26,601 nt of DNA from Roseiarcus sp. (GCA_030153205.1 JASLHV010000246.1:1-26601), one strand, 5' to 3'; positions 16,949 to 25,177 are shown, numbered from the stretch's first letter. Made by a program: numbers and translations. The notes: generated by a model not told the origin, from the sequence alone.

Positions 16949-18709
16949 TCAGAAGCGATAAGAAGTCTGCGCGAAGGCTTGAAAACGCTGCGTCTCAAAT
17001 GTCGCGACCTGCTTTCCAGCGGGAAGAGCGGCGTCTTGAAATTCCGTCTTGCCTGTAGCGTTCATCGACCAGAACCGCGCGCCAACGCCAATATCGAAAT
17101 TGCGGGTGACGGCGTAATTGATCTCGCCTTCGAGCTGATAGCCGGTGTGGCCGATACCCGACTCCGGGATCGGGCCTGCGAAGTCGGTCGGCATGCGTAG
17201 CCAATGATCGTTTGAGCCCGTGAAATATGTGAACGGCAACCAGACGGCTTCGGCACGTACAGAAAATCCGGCCGGTAAGGTCGCTTCGCCGACAATGCCG
17301 AGGCGCATGGAATTCCAACGGCCCTCGTCGCTAATCGTCAGATTGTTCCCGTTGACAATCCCGCTAGGGCATACCTCTGGATTGGTTGCGGTTTGGGTGC
17401 ATCCATAGGCGTTAAACGTTTCGTCGACATAGTTCCAGCCCGCGAGGCCGCCGAATTTGTACCAAGAATCGTTGAAAGCGTAATAACCGGCGTCGGCGGT
17501 GACGTATTGAAGGTGGCCGTATCGCTGTGGGCTGTTCGTCGAGGAATAAGGGGTCTCCGCGGGCGGGAAATCCTCGTCTTGGAGATGGCCGCCCGATTCC
17601 GTGCCGGCGCCCAAATATCCCTTCATGAAGACGCCCGAACTATCATCGATCCGGCCGAAGAACTCGCCGGTGACCGATGACGGATCATGATAGGTCAGGC
17701 GCGAGAGCATTGTCTGACCCGAAGAATCATAGAGCGTCATGCGGGCGCTGCTCGTCGACATTCCGACGCGCGTGCCGACCGTTACCTTCAAGTCCTGCAT
17801 CGCGTCACTGACGCGGTTGGCGCTCTCCGAATCGGCGGGGGCGTCTTGTCCGTCAAATTCGTAGTTCAGTCCGAGGCGCAGCATGTAGCCTTTGAACGTT
17901 GAATCGGCATCGGTCTGTATTGTCGGCCCGCCAAAATTTGCGATGCCGACAACGCTGCTGTGACCAAGATCATAATAGATCGCTTCAGCGCGTACCGACC
18001 AGTTTCGATCGAGCGCGTATTCGGCGCCGCCGCCGATCGCGTAGCCGACCGCAAAATTGTCGCGGGACCCGGTAAACGTGGCGCCGCTCAGCGGAACGCC
18101 ACTGTTGGGAATCGACGCCGCCGTCGACACACGCGTCTGACCGAACGCAAGGCCGCCTGTCGCGTAGACGAGCAGATCGTCCATCGGCGTGAAGCCGAAC
18201 TTGCCGCGGATCGTGCCAAGCGAATTTAGTTCTTGGCTCTGCGAGATACTATAGGGAGTGCTGAAAGGCGCCCCTCCGAGCGTCGCACCCGAGTAGATCC
18301 CGGCCATCGAAGCGCTCGATCTTGCCCACGCTAGGTCGTAGTCGGCTTCGACGCCGAAAACCAGAGAGCCAAATTGCTTGTTGAAGCCGATTTGAAAGCC
18401 GCCAGCAAAGCCGGACGACGTAAAGCTGAGCGCTGAGTTGGGCGGCGCGTTGGCGGGAAGCCCGGCAAATCCAGGATTCGCAAGTAGCTGCGCAGGCGTT
18501 AAAGACGATGGCCAGCCTTTAAACCAAGTCGTCGAAGCGTCATTTCCCGGCGTCGTCGTCCAGCCGGCGTTGACGCCCACATAGGGACCATCCCAGCGGG
18601 GACCGCTCGAGGCCAGCGGCTGCGCGGGCGGCAGGTCGAGGTCCGCCGCGGAGGCGGCGCTCGCAAAACATCCAACCCCGCCGAGAAGAATTGGGAAGAG
18701 ATAACGCAT
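16949..18709 (-). CDS. Outer-membrane protein with two tandem beta-barrel domains
   Basis: This 586-aa protein starts at an ATG preceded by AGGA. The signal peptide MRYLFPILLGGVGCFASAAS is cleaved near ASAA|D at 22. The first barrel (about 38-285) resembles the Omp25/Omp31 8-strand surface porin-like family, with WDGPYVGVNAGW at its start, GVEADYD in the middle, and RLGLNYEF as a closing beta-signal at 278-285. A short linker (286-302) leads to a second barrel (about 303-586) with alternating strands, a cysteine pair (about 437 and 447) in a predicted surface loop, and a terminal aromatic signal ending QTSYRF. The second part has an omptin-like/Protochlamydia-OMP flavour, which is tentative. 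The family's usual single barrel is about 230-300 aa, so this is a fusion or duplication. Function is unknown; a structural surface role is likely. Confidence 0.82.
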   Translation of the reverse strand: MRYLFPILLGGVGCFASAASAADLDLPPAQPLASSGPRWDGPYVGVNAGWTTTPGNDASTTWFKGWPSSLTPAQLLANPGFAGLPANAPPNSALSFTSSGFAGGFQIGFNKQFGSLVFGVEADYDLAWARSSASMAGIYSGATLGGAPFSTPYSISQSQELNSLGTIRGKFGFTPMDDLLVYATGGLAFGQTRVSTAASIPNSGVPLSGATFTGSRDNFAVGYAIGGGAEYALDRNWSVRAEAIYYDLGHSSVVGIANFGGPTIQTDADSTFKGYMLRLGLNYEFDGQDAPADSESANRVSDAMQDLKVTVGTRVGMSTSSARMTLYDSSGQTMLSRLTYHDPSSVTGEFFGRIDDSSGVFMKGYLGAGTESGGHLQDEDFPPAETPYSSTNSPQRYGHLQYVTADAGYYAFNDSWYKFGGLAGWNYVDETFNAYGCTQTATNPEVCPSGIVNGNNLTISDEGRWNSMRLGIVGEATLPAGFSVRAEAVWLPFTYFTGSNDHWLRMPTDFAGPIPESGIGHTGYQLEGEINYAVTRNFDIGVGARFWSMNATGKTEFQDAALPAGKQVATFETQRFQAFAQTSYRF

Positions 18710-19184
18710 CGAGTTTTCCTTTTGCGTCGGACGCGCTCCCGACTAATAGGAAAACGGTAACCATAATATGCTTAACAAATTGCTTCTGGAGAATGGTTAC
18801 GCAACGTCAGTTGGGAAAAATTCATCAACCATTTCAGAAGAATGCTGGCCGAGTTTCGGGTCTTTCGCCGCCGCCGTCTTTTGAAGTTAACCATGCGACA
18901 TGGCCTGGCGCCTTCCTCGCTCATTCGCCTGGGCGCCATCGAGACCGCCCGCTCTCTCTACAATTTGTCTAAAACGCCAGAAAAATTGCCGCCTTTCGAG
19001 ACGGCGGTTGCGCGCGCGTGCAAAGGGTTACCTGGCGTCAAGGATAACGCGTGAGTCATTTCGGTAAATCTGATTGCTTCGAATTCGAGGGTTTTTATTC
19101 CAAAGCCGCTGAGACCCTCCTGGCATCGTCTCCCCATCAAAACAGGCGCGAAGAAACAGCGCCGGCGTCGAATGGGGTCGAGCA
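18710..19184. other. Divergent intergenic region with CtrA-like half-sites
   Basis: This region lies between the outer-membrane gene and the transglutaminase-like gene. It holds inverted GTAACCAT (18757-18764) and ATGGTTAC (18793-18800) elements 28 bp apart and a TTAACCAT at 18887-18894. These resemble the CtrA half-site. The rest contains only the weak small ORF listed separately. Confidence 0.5.
18842..19054 (+). CDS. Possible small hypothetical protein
   Basis: This 70-codon ORF begins with ATG after AGAAGA and ends TGA. The product is basic at the N-terminus (RVFRRRR, then LLKLTMRHG), followed by a region that looks moderately protein-like (LGAIETARSLYNLSKTPEKL, then PPFETAVARACKG). There is no signal peptide, membrane segment or recognised domain. 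An internal ATG at 18893 is an alternative start. It may be chance coding in the intergenic region, and it is listed because nothing else explains the stretch. Confidence 0.25.
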   Translation: MLAEFRVFRRRRLLKLTMRHGLAPSSLIRLGAIETARSLYNLSKTPEKLPPFETAVARACKGLPGVKDNA

Positions 19185-19820
19185 ATGGTTGCGGGACTGT
19201 GTCGCGTTCTCCTGTCCGCCTGTGTCATGGCGGCTATTTTTATCGCGTGGTCTAGGTCGGCGGAGGCTAACCCTTTACCGCGCGCCACATATGCCGCGAT
19301 CGGGCAGCAGACGTCCGTACCCTACGGCTGGAAGGACTTTTGCCAGCGCGAATCCGCTGAATGTCTAGGCCCGGTCCTATCGGCGCTCGATATCAATCTG
19401 AACAATGCAACGCTGTCCAAGCTCGACCGCGTCAATCGTATGGTCAATCAGACGATAACGCCGGTCACCAATCTCGAGCATTGGGGTACGATCCTCGATC
19501 ATTGGGACTATCCGCTCGACGGCAAGGGCGATTGCAAAGTCTATGCGCTCTATAAGCGCAAATTGCTCATGGACATGGGCTTCCCTCGCCAGGCTTTGTT
19601 GATGACGATCGTGCGCGACCTCGAAGACGAGGGTCATACAATCCTCACCATCAAGACTAACCGTGGCGAGTTCGTTCTCGACAATTTGAGCGACGAAATC
19701 CGGCCCTGGGACGCCACGGGTTACAAGTTCATCAAACGGCAGTCGCAGGAAAATCCGAACGTTTGGATGGCGCTCGATCAAAATGAGACGACGCAGTCCT
19801 CCGCCTCCCTGCGTCCTTAG
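19185..19820 (+). CDS. Bacterial transglutaminase-like cysteine peptidase (BTLCP/DUF920, LapG-related)
   Basis: This 211-aa exported protein has a signal peptide (MVAGLCRVLLSACVMAAIFI, cleaved near AEA|NP at 28). The papain-like transglutaminase fold is shown by the catalytic triad: Cys117 in GKGDCKVYALYKR, His151 in DEGHTILTI and Asp166 in GEFVLDNL. NRMVNQTITPVTNLEHWG is the usual family segment ahead of the cysteine. Relatives include LapG, a periplasmic peptidase that releases adhesins under c-di-GMP control, but no LapD or adhesin lies nearby, so that role is not supported here. An LSAC at 10-13 resembles a lipobox but precedes most of the hydrophobic core, so lipidation is unlikely. It converges on mipZ across a 53-bp gap with a palindrome. 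Confidence 0.9.
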   Translation: MVAGLCRVLLSACVMAAIFIAWSRSAEANPLPRATYAAIGQQTSVPYGWKDFCQRESAECLGPVLSALDINLNNATLSKLDRVNRMVNQTITPVTNLEHWGTILDHWDYPLDGKGDCKVYALYKRKLLMDMGFPRQALLMTIVRDLEDEGHTILTIKTNRGEFVLDNLSDEIRPWDATGYKFIKRQSQENPNVWMALDQNETTQSSASLRP

Positions 19821-19835
19821 TTGAACGCCGTTCAA
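19821..19835. terminator. Inverted repeat after the transglutaminase-like gene
   Basis: TTGAACG-C-CGTTCAA begins at the first base after the stop codon and is a perfect 7-bp dyad. A second weaker pair AAGCC/GGCTT follows between 19841 and 19860. Between convergent genes this may act as a bidirectional transcript end, but the tight one-base centre and the lack of a T-run make it a weak intrinsic terminator. Confidence 0.4.
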
Positions 19836-19873
19836 AGCGAAGCCAAATCCAATCGGCTTTCCAATGCCGCCCG

Positions 19874-20803
19874 TCAGTGGTTCGCGCGCGTCTCGGCCAT
19901 CTCGCGATAAAACTCGCTGACCTGCGCGTGCCAGAGCCGCCGCGATTCCAGATGCGGCAGGTCCGGCGCTGAAACCGGGAGGCGCAGCGCTTCGAGGAGG
20001 CTTTCGATCTCGCGTCGCGCCGCCTGTTGCGAAGCGCTCAATGCGCGACTATCGGCGCCAGCCTCGATCGCATCGAGCGCCGTCAACCCGATCGGGAACA
20101 ATTCGCGGAAAATAACCCGATCGTGTAGCCCCTCGACGACTCTAAACTGCAGGTCGGCGCCGAGCCGGGCGATACTGATAGCGATTTGCTTGGCGTTGTT
20201 GGAAGCGAGTGAGGCCATGCGGTTGCGCGCCATCACCCAATCGATGACCCCGTTGTCGACCAGGCGCCGTTTACGCCGCGCCTCGAGGACGAGATCGGCG
20301 TAGTGAGCGACGGCGCCGCGCCGCATCCGGTCGTGGCTCACGCGCGAAAAGACGTCAACGTCAATGAAGCTGTCGTTGAGCGGCGAGATCAGCGTATCGG
20401 CGAGCGAATGCGCAAGTCGCATGAGATATGAATCGGAGGCCGGCGTGTCGATGACGACAAATTCGTAATCATGCTCCACCGCGGCGATGGCGTCGGCGAA
20501 GAGAGCGAATTCCGTCGCCTCGTTCTGTCGAACATCGTCGCTGTCGCCGCGATCGATCGCAAAATGAAAGGGCAATTCGATAGACCAATTGGCGCTGGCG
20601 GCCCAAGACCGACGATTCTCAAAAAATCTGGTCAGTGTTCGCTGTCGGGTGTCCAAATCGATCGTAGCGACGCGGCGTCCGGCCTTGAGAAGCGCGACGC
20701 TCAAATGAATCGAAAGAGTCGATTTGCCCGCCCCGCCTTTTTCATTGCCGACGACAATGACATGAGCGCTGCGTAACTCTGGCTGATCATCCTCGAAATG
20801 CAT
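19874..20803 (-). CDS. mipZ: MipZ, division-plane positioning ATPase
   Basis: This 309-aa ParA/MinD-superfamily ATPase forms a bipolar gradient from the ParB-parS complex and blocks FtsZ assembly away from midcell. AHVIVVGNEKGGAGKSTLSI carries the deviant Walker A (Lys22, Lys27, Ser28). ATIDLDTRQRTLTRFFENRR is a characteristic MipZ segment, and FVVIDTPASDSYLMRLAHS is the Walker B region. SPLNDSFIDVDVF and the C-terminal LWHAQVSEFYREMAETRA also fit. No membrane-targeting helix is seen, consistent with MipZ rather than MinD. The ATG at 20803 opens the conserved region after a short acidic leader. It is downstream of the CDF gene on the same strand with a 107-bp gap, and convergent with the peptidase gene. 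Confidence 0.94.
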   Translation of the reverse strand: MHFEDDQPELRSAHVIVVGNEKGGAGKSTLSIHLSVALLKAGRRVATIDLDTRQRTLTRFFENRRSWAASANWSIELPFHFAIDRGDSDDVRQNEATEFALFADAIAAVEHDYEFVVIDTPASDSYLMRLAHSLADTLISPLNDSFIDVDVFSRVSHDRMRRGAVAHYADLVLEARRKRRLVDNGVIDWVMARNRMASLASNNAKQIAISIARLGADLQFRVVEGLHDRVIFRELFPIGLTALDAIEAGADSRALSASQQAARREIESLLEALRLPVSAPDLPHLESRRLWHAQVSEFYREMAETRANH

Positions 20804-20910
20804 AAGTTGCCGCCGAATCGCCTCTGTCGAGGCATTAGCCGAGCTTTAGCGTTTGTTGTCGTCAACGCCAATGTGGGTCGAGGAAAACGACGTTAGGCAG
20901 GCATAAAAGC

Positions 20911-22296
20911 CTAAGCGCTGATGCTGGCCGCCGGTTCGGCATGCCCGATAACCCGGGCGATGTTCGGAAAATCGCCGCGAACCGCGCGCTCCAACGCGTC
21001 GACGTCCTTGTGCGTCTCGTCGACCGACGCCTGAGGATCGATCCGACAATGGAAATTGACCAACAAACCGTTTGGCGTATGGCGCGCGCGGACGTTGTGG
21101 ATGTGTCGGAGGCGCCCGATTTGCGTAGCCCGCTGAGTCAGTCCGTCCACAATCGCGTTCACCACCTCCGGCTCGGCATCGCGGCCGGGGATCTCCTCAG
21201 TTTCCAAAGGCTCAATATGCGTCTCGACTTCGGCGTCTAGTCCGATTTCGCGTTTGACAGCGCTTTCGAAGCGCGTCGCGACCTCATGGGCCTCGCCAAG
21301 GCTCATGCGACCATCAATCTCCATGTCGAGCGTGATCGAGTAACGACCATTGATTTCCTGAATGATCACATGATGGACCGGCAGGCGCCGACGGCCGGCG
21401 ATCAAAAGGACACGTTCGAGTACGGATTCATTGTCGAGGGCCAGCGGATTGGCCGTGACTGTGAGCGCAGCCTGCGGATCAGCGGCCGAGATTTTTTTTG
21501 AAATATCGGCCTTGATCGCCGCCACACGTTCGATGGGGAGCGTGCGCGAAACGAAGACTCCGATTTCGCCGATTGTCTGCGCGCCGCTTCGACGTAGACG
21601 CACGTAGTCGATCGCTGCAACGCCAGGCGTAGTTTCGATCAGGGCGCTGAGCTGCTTAGCGAGGCCCTGCGGCGCTGTATCGACAAGCGTGTCGATGGTC
21701 CTGCGTCCTAGACGAAAGCCCGCCACAGCGATGAAGACCGCGACGCCGATCGCCGCCAGCGCGTCGGCGTTGGAAATGCCGGCAAGCGTCGCGGCAAGTC
21801 CGATCAGAACCAGGGCAGACGAAACGAGGTCGCTCGAGAAATGCAGGGCGTCGGCGGCAAGAGCGTCGCTATGCGTCTCCTTTGCAATCTTCGCGAGCCC
21901 GCGCCAGCGAAAGGCGTCGACGACAATCGCAATAATGATCACGCCGAAGGCCAGAGGACTGGCGTCGACGGTCGCGTGCTCCCCCCCCAATCTTCGAAAG
22001 GCTTCGAAGGCGACGAAAAAAGCCAGGACGGCGAGAAGCCCCGTTTCCGCGAGCGCTGCGACAGCCTCGAATTTCGCATGGCCGAAGGGGTGTTCCTCGT
22101 CGGCCGGCTTGTCGCTTTCGCGTACGGCGAAATAGGTCAGAATTGTCGCGCCCGTGTCCAGTGCGCTATGGCCGCCCTCGGAGAGAAGGGCGAGCGAACC
22201 CGACATGAAACCGGCGGCGAGCTTCGCTAGGCTCAGCGCCGCGCTGGCGAGGATCGAGGCAAAAGCGGCGCGTTGCTTGCGTGCGGCGGTGTCCAT
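20911..22296 (-). CDS. Cation diffusion facilitator metal transporter with extended C-terminus
   Basis: This 461-aa inner-membrane antiporter probably exports Zn2+, Fe2+ or another divalent metal. Membrane segments lie near 11-33, 78-100, 113-128, 158-174 and 180-196. Likely metal ligands are His43 and Asp47 (GGHSALD) and His152 and Asp156 (ALHFSSD), and HPFGHAKFE at about 69-77 is the usual second-site loop. The cytoplasmic part runs about 260 residues after the last segment, enough for two or more of the usual roughly 90-residue dimerisation domains; the family is commonly about 300 aa. The ATG at 22296 is preferred to the adjacent upstream TTG. The coding strand has a G8 run (codons 103-105) and an A8 run, both slippage-prone. 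Metal specificity cannot be read from the sequence. Confidence 0.9.
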   Translation of the reverse strand: MDTAARKQRAAFASILASAALSLAKLAAGFMSGSLALLSEGGHSALDTGATILTYFAVRESDKPADEEHPFGHAKFEAVAALAETGLLAVLAFFVAFEAFRRLGGEHATVDASPLAFGVIIIAIVVDAFRWRGLAKIAKETHSDALAADALHFSSDLVSSALVLIGLAATLAGISNADALAAIGVAVFIAVAGFRLGRRTIDTLVDTAPQGLAKQLSALIETTPGVAAIDYVRLRRSGAQTIGEIGVFVSRTLPIERVAAIKADISKKISAADPQAALTVTANPLALDNESVLERVLLIAGRRRLPVHHVIIQEINGRYSITLDMEIDGRMSLGEAHEVATRFESAVKREIGLDAEVETHIEPLETEEIPGRDAEPEVVNAIVDGLTQRATQIGRLRHIHNVRARHTPNGLLVNFHCRIDPQASVDETHKDVDALERAVRGDFPNIARVIGHAEPAASISA

Positions 22297-22419
22297 CAAA
22301 TAGGTCCATCTGCCCGTAAATCGCGGAGAAGGGATGCTTGCGAGCCCCTTTCGCCGCCCGCCGTCCCTCGTTTATGCTCTGCCCTCATCAACGAGGCAAT
22401 CGGCGGAGAGGGAAGCCCA

Positions 22420-22860
22420 ATGGAATTTCTGCACACGATGATCCGCGTCACGGATCTCGATCAGTCGCTCGACTTCTTCGTCAACAAATTCGGACTGACC
22501 GAGGTTCGCCGGATTAATAACGAGAAGGGCCGCTACACGCTTGTCTTTCTCGCGGCGAATGAAGACGTCGAACGGGCCAAGGAGTCGCAAGCCCCCTTGA
22601 TTGAATTGACCCATAATTGGGATCCGGAAGCCTATACCGGCGGACGCAATTTCGGCCATCTCGCCTATCGGGTGGACGACATTTACGCCTTCTGCGACAA
22701 GCTTATGAAAGCGGGCGTCACTATCAATCGTCCGCCACGCGACGGCCATATGGCGTTCATTCGCACGCCAGACAACATTTCGATCGAGCTGATTCAGAAG
22801 GGCGGCTCCCTGCCGCCGGCCGAGCCCTGGCAATCGATGCCGAACACGGGCGTTTGGTAA
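22420..22860 (+). CDS. gloA: Lactoylglutathione lyase (glyoxalase I)
   Basis: This 146-aa cytosolic enzyme converts the methylglyoxal-glutathione hemithioacetal to S-lactoylglutathione. All four metal ligands of the E. coli-type enzyme are visible: His5 (MEFLHTMIRV), Glu62 (APLIELTHNW), His80 (NFGHLAYRVDD) and Glu123 (NISIELIQKG). The length and the two-half VOC architecture fit the Ni2+-type bacterial enzyme. The ATG at 22420 follows GGAGAGG; a longer in-frame extension to 22273 is Cys/Arg-rich and unlike protein. It is divergent from the CDF gene and convergent with the TetR gene. Confidence 0.95.
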   Translation: MEFLHTMIRVTDLDQSLDFFVNKFGLTEVRRINNEKGRYTLVFLAANEDVERAKESQAPLIELTHNWDPEAYTGGRNFGHLAYRVDDIYAFCDKLMKAGVTINRPPRDGHMAFIRTPDNISIELIQKGGSLPPAEPWQSMPNTGVW

Positions 22861-22871
22861 AGATCAGCGCC

Positions 22872-22912
22872 GATCGAACATCGCCACGCATTCGGCGCGG
22901 CGATGTTTGATC
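22872..22912. terminator. Bidirectional hairpin between gloA and the TetR gene
   Basis: The left arm GATCGAACATCGCC (22872-22885) pairs with GGCGATGTTTGATC (22899-22912) over 14 positions with one G-T wobble and a 13-base loop. It fills nearly the whole 56-bp gap between two convergent genes, 4 bp before the TetR stop on the other strand. It lacks a T-run, so termination may be weak or structural, with transcript protection as another role. Confidence 0.7.
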
Positions 22913-22916
22913 TAGA

Positions 22917-23537
22917 TCACAACCGTCCCGATTGCAGCGTATGCAAGATCAGCGCGATCGTTCGCTCAAATCGCGCCTCGAGCGCAATTGTTGGCGTTTG
23001 CGCATCAAGCCGCATGGCGAGCGGATGGATAAAACGGTGAGCGGTGTCGAAAATCAGAGAAAGCGCCTTGCGATGGTCGGTCATCGCGAAAGACCGAATG
23101 GCGATTCCTTCTTCGACAACTTGCTGAACATCGTCTTGCACTCGCGCACGATGTCGGCGCGCACAAGCCTTGCTCTTCTCCAGAGTCTCGACGAACAATT
23201 CAAAAAGCGCAGTATCGTTTTCAAGCTTTTGACGGTAGGAGCGATGAATTGTGAGAAGCATGCGCTGAAGCTTGTCAGCAGGCGGGTCCTTACTGTCGAC
23301 GACCTGACGTAAACTCGTCTCCAATGGACGAAGCCAATAGGCCGTCATCTCTTCGAACAGAGCCTCCTTGGAAAGAAAGTAGCGATAGACATTCGCATGG
23401 GTCATGCCCGCTTCTCGGGCAATGCCTACGACTGTCGTATGAGCCGGACCGAGTCTACGTACGTGCTCGCAGGCGATCTCGAGGACTCGTGCTTCGACGG
23501 GTTCGAGGGGCTGGGCGGGATTTCGGCCATGATGCAT
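22917..23537 (-). CDS. TetR/AcrR-family transcriptional regulator
   Basis: This 206-aa DNA-binding regulator has an N-terminal helix-turn-helix (about 15-62): ILEIACEH-like first helix, then TTVVGIAREAGMTHANVYRY with FLSKEALFEEM, the typical TetR layout. The C-terminal ligand domain (about 80-206) is all-helical and shows only general similarity to TetR sensors. The ATG at 23537 follows GAGGGGAG. There is no obvious adjacent target: the gene upstream across the gap is 1.8 kb away and the downstream gloA is convergent. It may act on a distant efflux gene or on itself; a CGTAC-N13-GTACG pair at 23577-23599 in its own promoter is a weak operator candidate. Confidence 0.9.
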   Translation of the reverse strand: MHHGRNPAQPLEPVEARVLEIACEHVRRLGPAHTTVVGIAREAGMTHANVYRYFLSKEALFEEMTAYWLRPLETSLRQVVDSKDPPADKLQRMLLTIHRSYRQKLENDTALFELFVETLEKSKACARRHRARVQDDVQQVVEEGIAIRSFAMTDHRKALSLIFDTAHRFIHPLAMRLDAQTPTIALEARFERTIALILHTLQSGRL

Positions 23538-24422
23538 CGCTGAGCTCCCCTCATTCGAACATCAATATTCTTGCGACGTACAAATCTGGTCATCGTACGG
23601 AAAACGGATTGGCGACCAACACATCGACGCCACGGCCAACCGCGACCGCGCATTCAAATTAACGAGGAACTGCCGACGTTGGTGATCCCCATTATTGGAG
23701 GCCGCCTTGAGCCTCACCGAGCGGCGACGGACAGCGCTTGGAGATAAATCTTTCGTCATCGGCCGGCCATGAAGTATTTGACGATCTACGAAGGCGCCCT
23801 GCTGAGTGACGGTATCCGCACAATCTTTGACGCGCCGCAAGAAGAGACCCCCGCCGCGAGCCGCTGTTTTACAGCAGCAGAAAGATCCACAGATATCGTA
23901 AGTCGCCTGGGGAGATAGAGATCCTTTCACTTCAATACCCTCGTCATTGAAATCCGCACCATCGCAAATCGCACGTGGAGGAGAATAAAAACTCGGTAGA
24001 ATTTGATTTGTAGAATTAGAATTCTAAAATACTGTTCCTGGTCAGCCTCGTCTGCCGGTTGTGTTAATCTCCCAGATGCTTCATCTTATTGCGCTGAGGC
24101 TTTGCCGAGGTATTTGGGGCGGCTTCGATTCCTACGCAAGACGAGCGTCCTAGGCGGAGGCGGTTATTTCGAATTTTATGAATCAATTGTTCGATGGACA
24201 AAACAAAAGTAAGTACCATAACAACCTCCAGTAAGCCGGTTCAAGCGCAGTATTAAATCTCCCGTACTGCTTTGACTCTATGACGCTTGCAAGCCCTTGC
24301 GTAAATTGGTCAGATGTCGTAGGCGGCCATGCCGCAGCGATGGGCTTTAAGGCTGAAGACTCACATCACAAAGCTAAGTGTCCAAGCGCAATGAAGCTAA
24401 GTCTTTTCGCCGCTTACGCGTG

Positions 24423-24441
24423 ACAATAATATGCTTATTGT
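24423..24441. repeat. Inverted repeat ACAATAA-N5-TTATTGT
   Basis: Perfect 7-bp arms flank TATGC in an AT-rich patch. The centre ATAATATGCTTA also occurs at about 18763-18774 in the outer-membrane gene promoter, which may be coincidence. It could be an operator or a weak hairpin; no gene is clearly attached. Confidence 0.4.
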
Positions 24442-24725
24442 TAGCGCCGAACATTTGTTACGGCTTAAGAACATTTGACGCGCCGTGGCCCTTCAAGCCG
24501 GGATGAGGCGGTCAAGAACCGTTTTTCGATCGCAACGTGACCGCGGACGGTGAGCCCTTTGCAGCGATCGCGACCTGACAGCGCCGCCAAAGAGAGGTTT
24601 GACTGATGAAAATAGCAGCGGCGGTCGCCCGCGCATGAGCGCTGCGCGCGATTCGCGCCACCTAATCTGGTGAGCCGACGAATCGTGGCGCTCCGTCTTA
24701 CCATATCAGTACGACGTCGGCCTTT

Positions 24726-24867
24726 TTATATCGTTAAAACTAATACATCGGCTGCGGTTCCATTCTCGACTACGTAAAAGGCGCGAATGTCGGAGACCTC
24801 TCAACGAGACCCCTCTATGGCAGATAGCGCACGCCGGGTGTGGGCGGTTTCCGCCCGTACGAAAGCT
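24726..24867 (-). pseudogene. Possible RelE/ParE-like toxin relic
   Basis: On the minus strand, ETAHTRRALSAIEGSR, then a TGA (24801-24803), then EVSDIRAFYVVENG and TAADVLVLTI end in TAA at 24726. The segment resembles the WELRVGDIRAFY...VLVL core of RelE/ParE-superfamily toxins, with TGA standing where Trp (TGG) is expected. Only about 45 codons are recognisable, no start or antitoxin gene is visible, and the match is by eye, so this is a tentative call. It could be chance similarity. Confidence 0.28.
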
Positions 24868-24908
24868 GTCGCAGGTTCGGCAACCCTTGGTCTTGGCTAA
24901 GCCAAGAC
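24842..24908. repeat. Pair of strong inverted repeats
   Basis: GGGCGG-TTT-CCGCCC (24842-24856) is followed 33 bp later by GTCTTGGCT-A-AGCCAAGAC (24890-24908), both perfect. They lie inside the gene-poor region and partly over the possible toxin relic. They may be parts of a structured RNA, a REP-like element or protein binding sites; neither has a T-run. Confidence 0.5.
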
Positions 24909-25177
24909 GGACAGCGGCGGACGCGCCAGCGCTCCGAGGTAGCGCTTCGGTTCCTTAGGTGATCGGCGCGCGGTCGTGTTTAGACGACAGGGCGTCAACT
25001 GCAAAGATTTAGGTTTTGTTTACTCCGTTTGGGCGCCGAAAAGGTTCGGGCGGTTGTATAAGCTCATGAAAAGATGGCGACGCAGACTATTTTTTAAAAA
25101 TGGATGCGGTAATACAGGCCTGCGCGCCCTCAATTAGAATTTCGTCCCTTGACACAGACAGTAACGAGCGTGCCGCG

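Noticed and set aside
23577..23599. CGTAC-N13-GTACG as TetR operator
   Set aside because: Arms are only 5 bp and such pairs occur often by chance; mentioned under the gene but not called as a site.
24003..24212. A weak RYLGxL...SVL likeness between the plus frame here and a minus frame near 24900-24955
   Set aside because: Only about eight scattered residues agree and the nucleotide sequences do not align, so it is probably chance rather than an inverted repeat of a gene.
24465..24704. 79-codon minus-strand ORF
   Set aside because: Arg/Ser/Cys-rich, no motif, and no homologous pattern recognised.
24870..24886. GGTTCGGCAACCC resembling a tRNA T-arm
   Set aside because: The flanking bases do not form a T-stem and no acceptor or anticodon arm is present.
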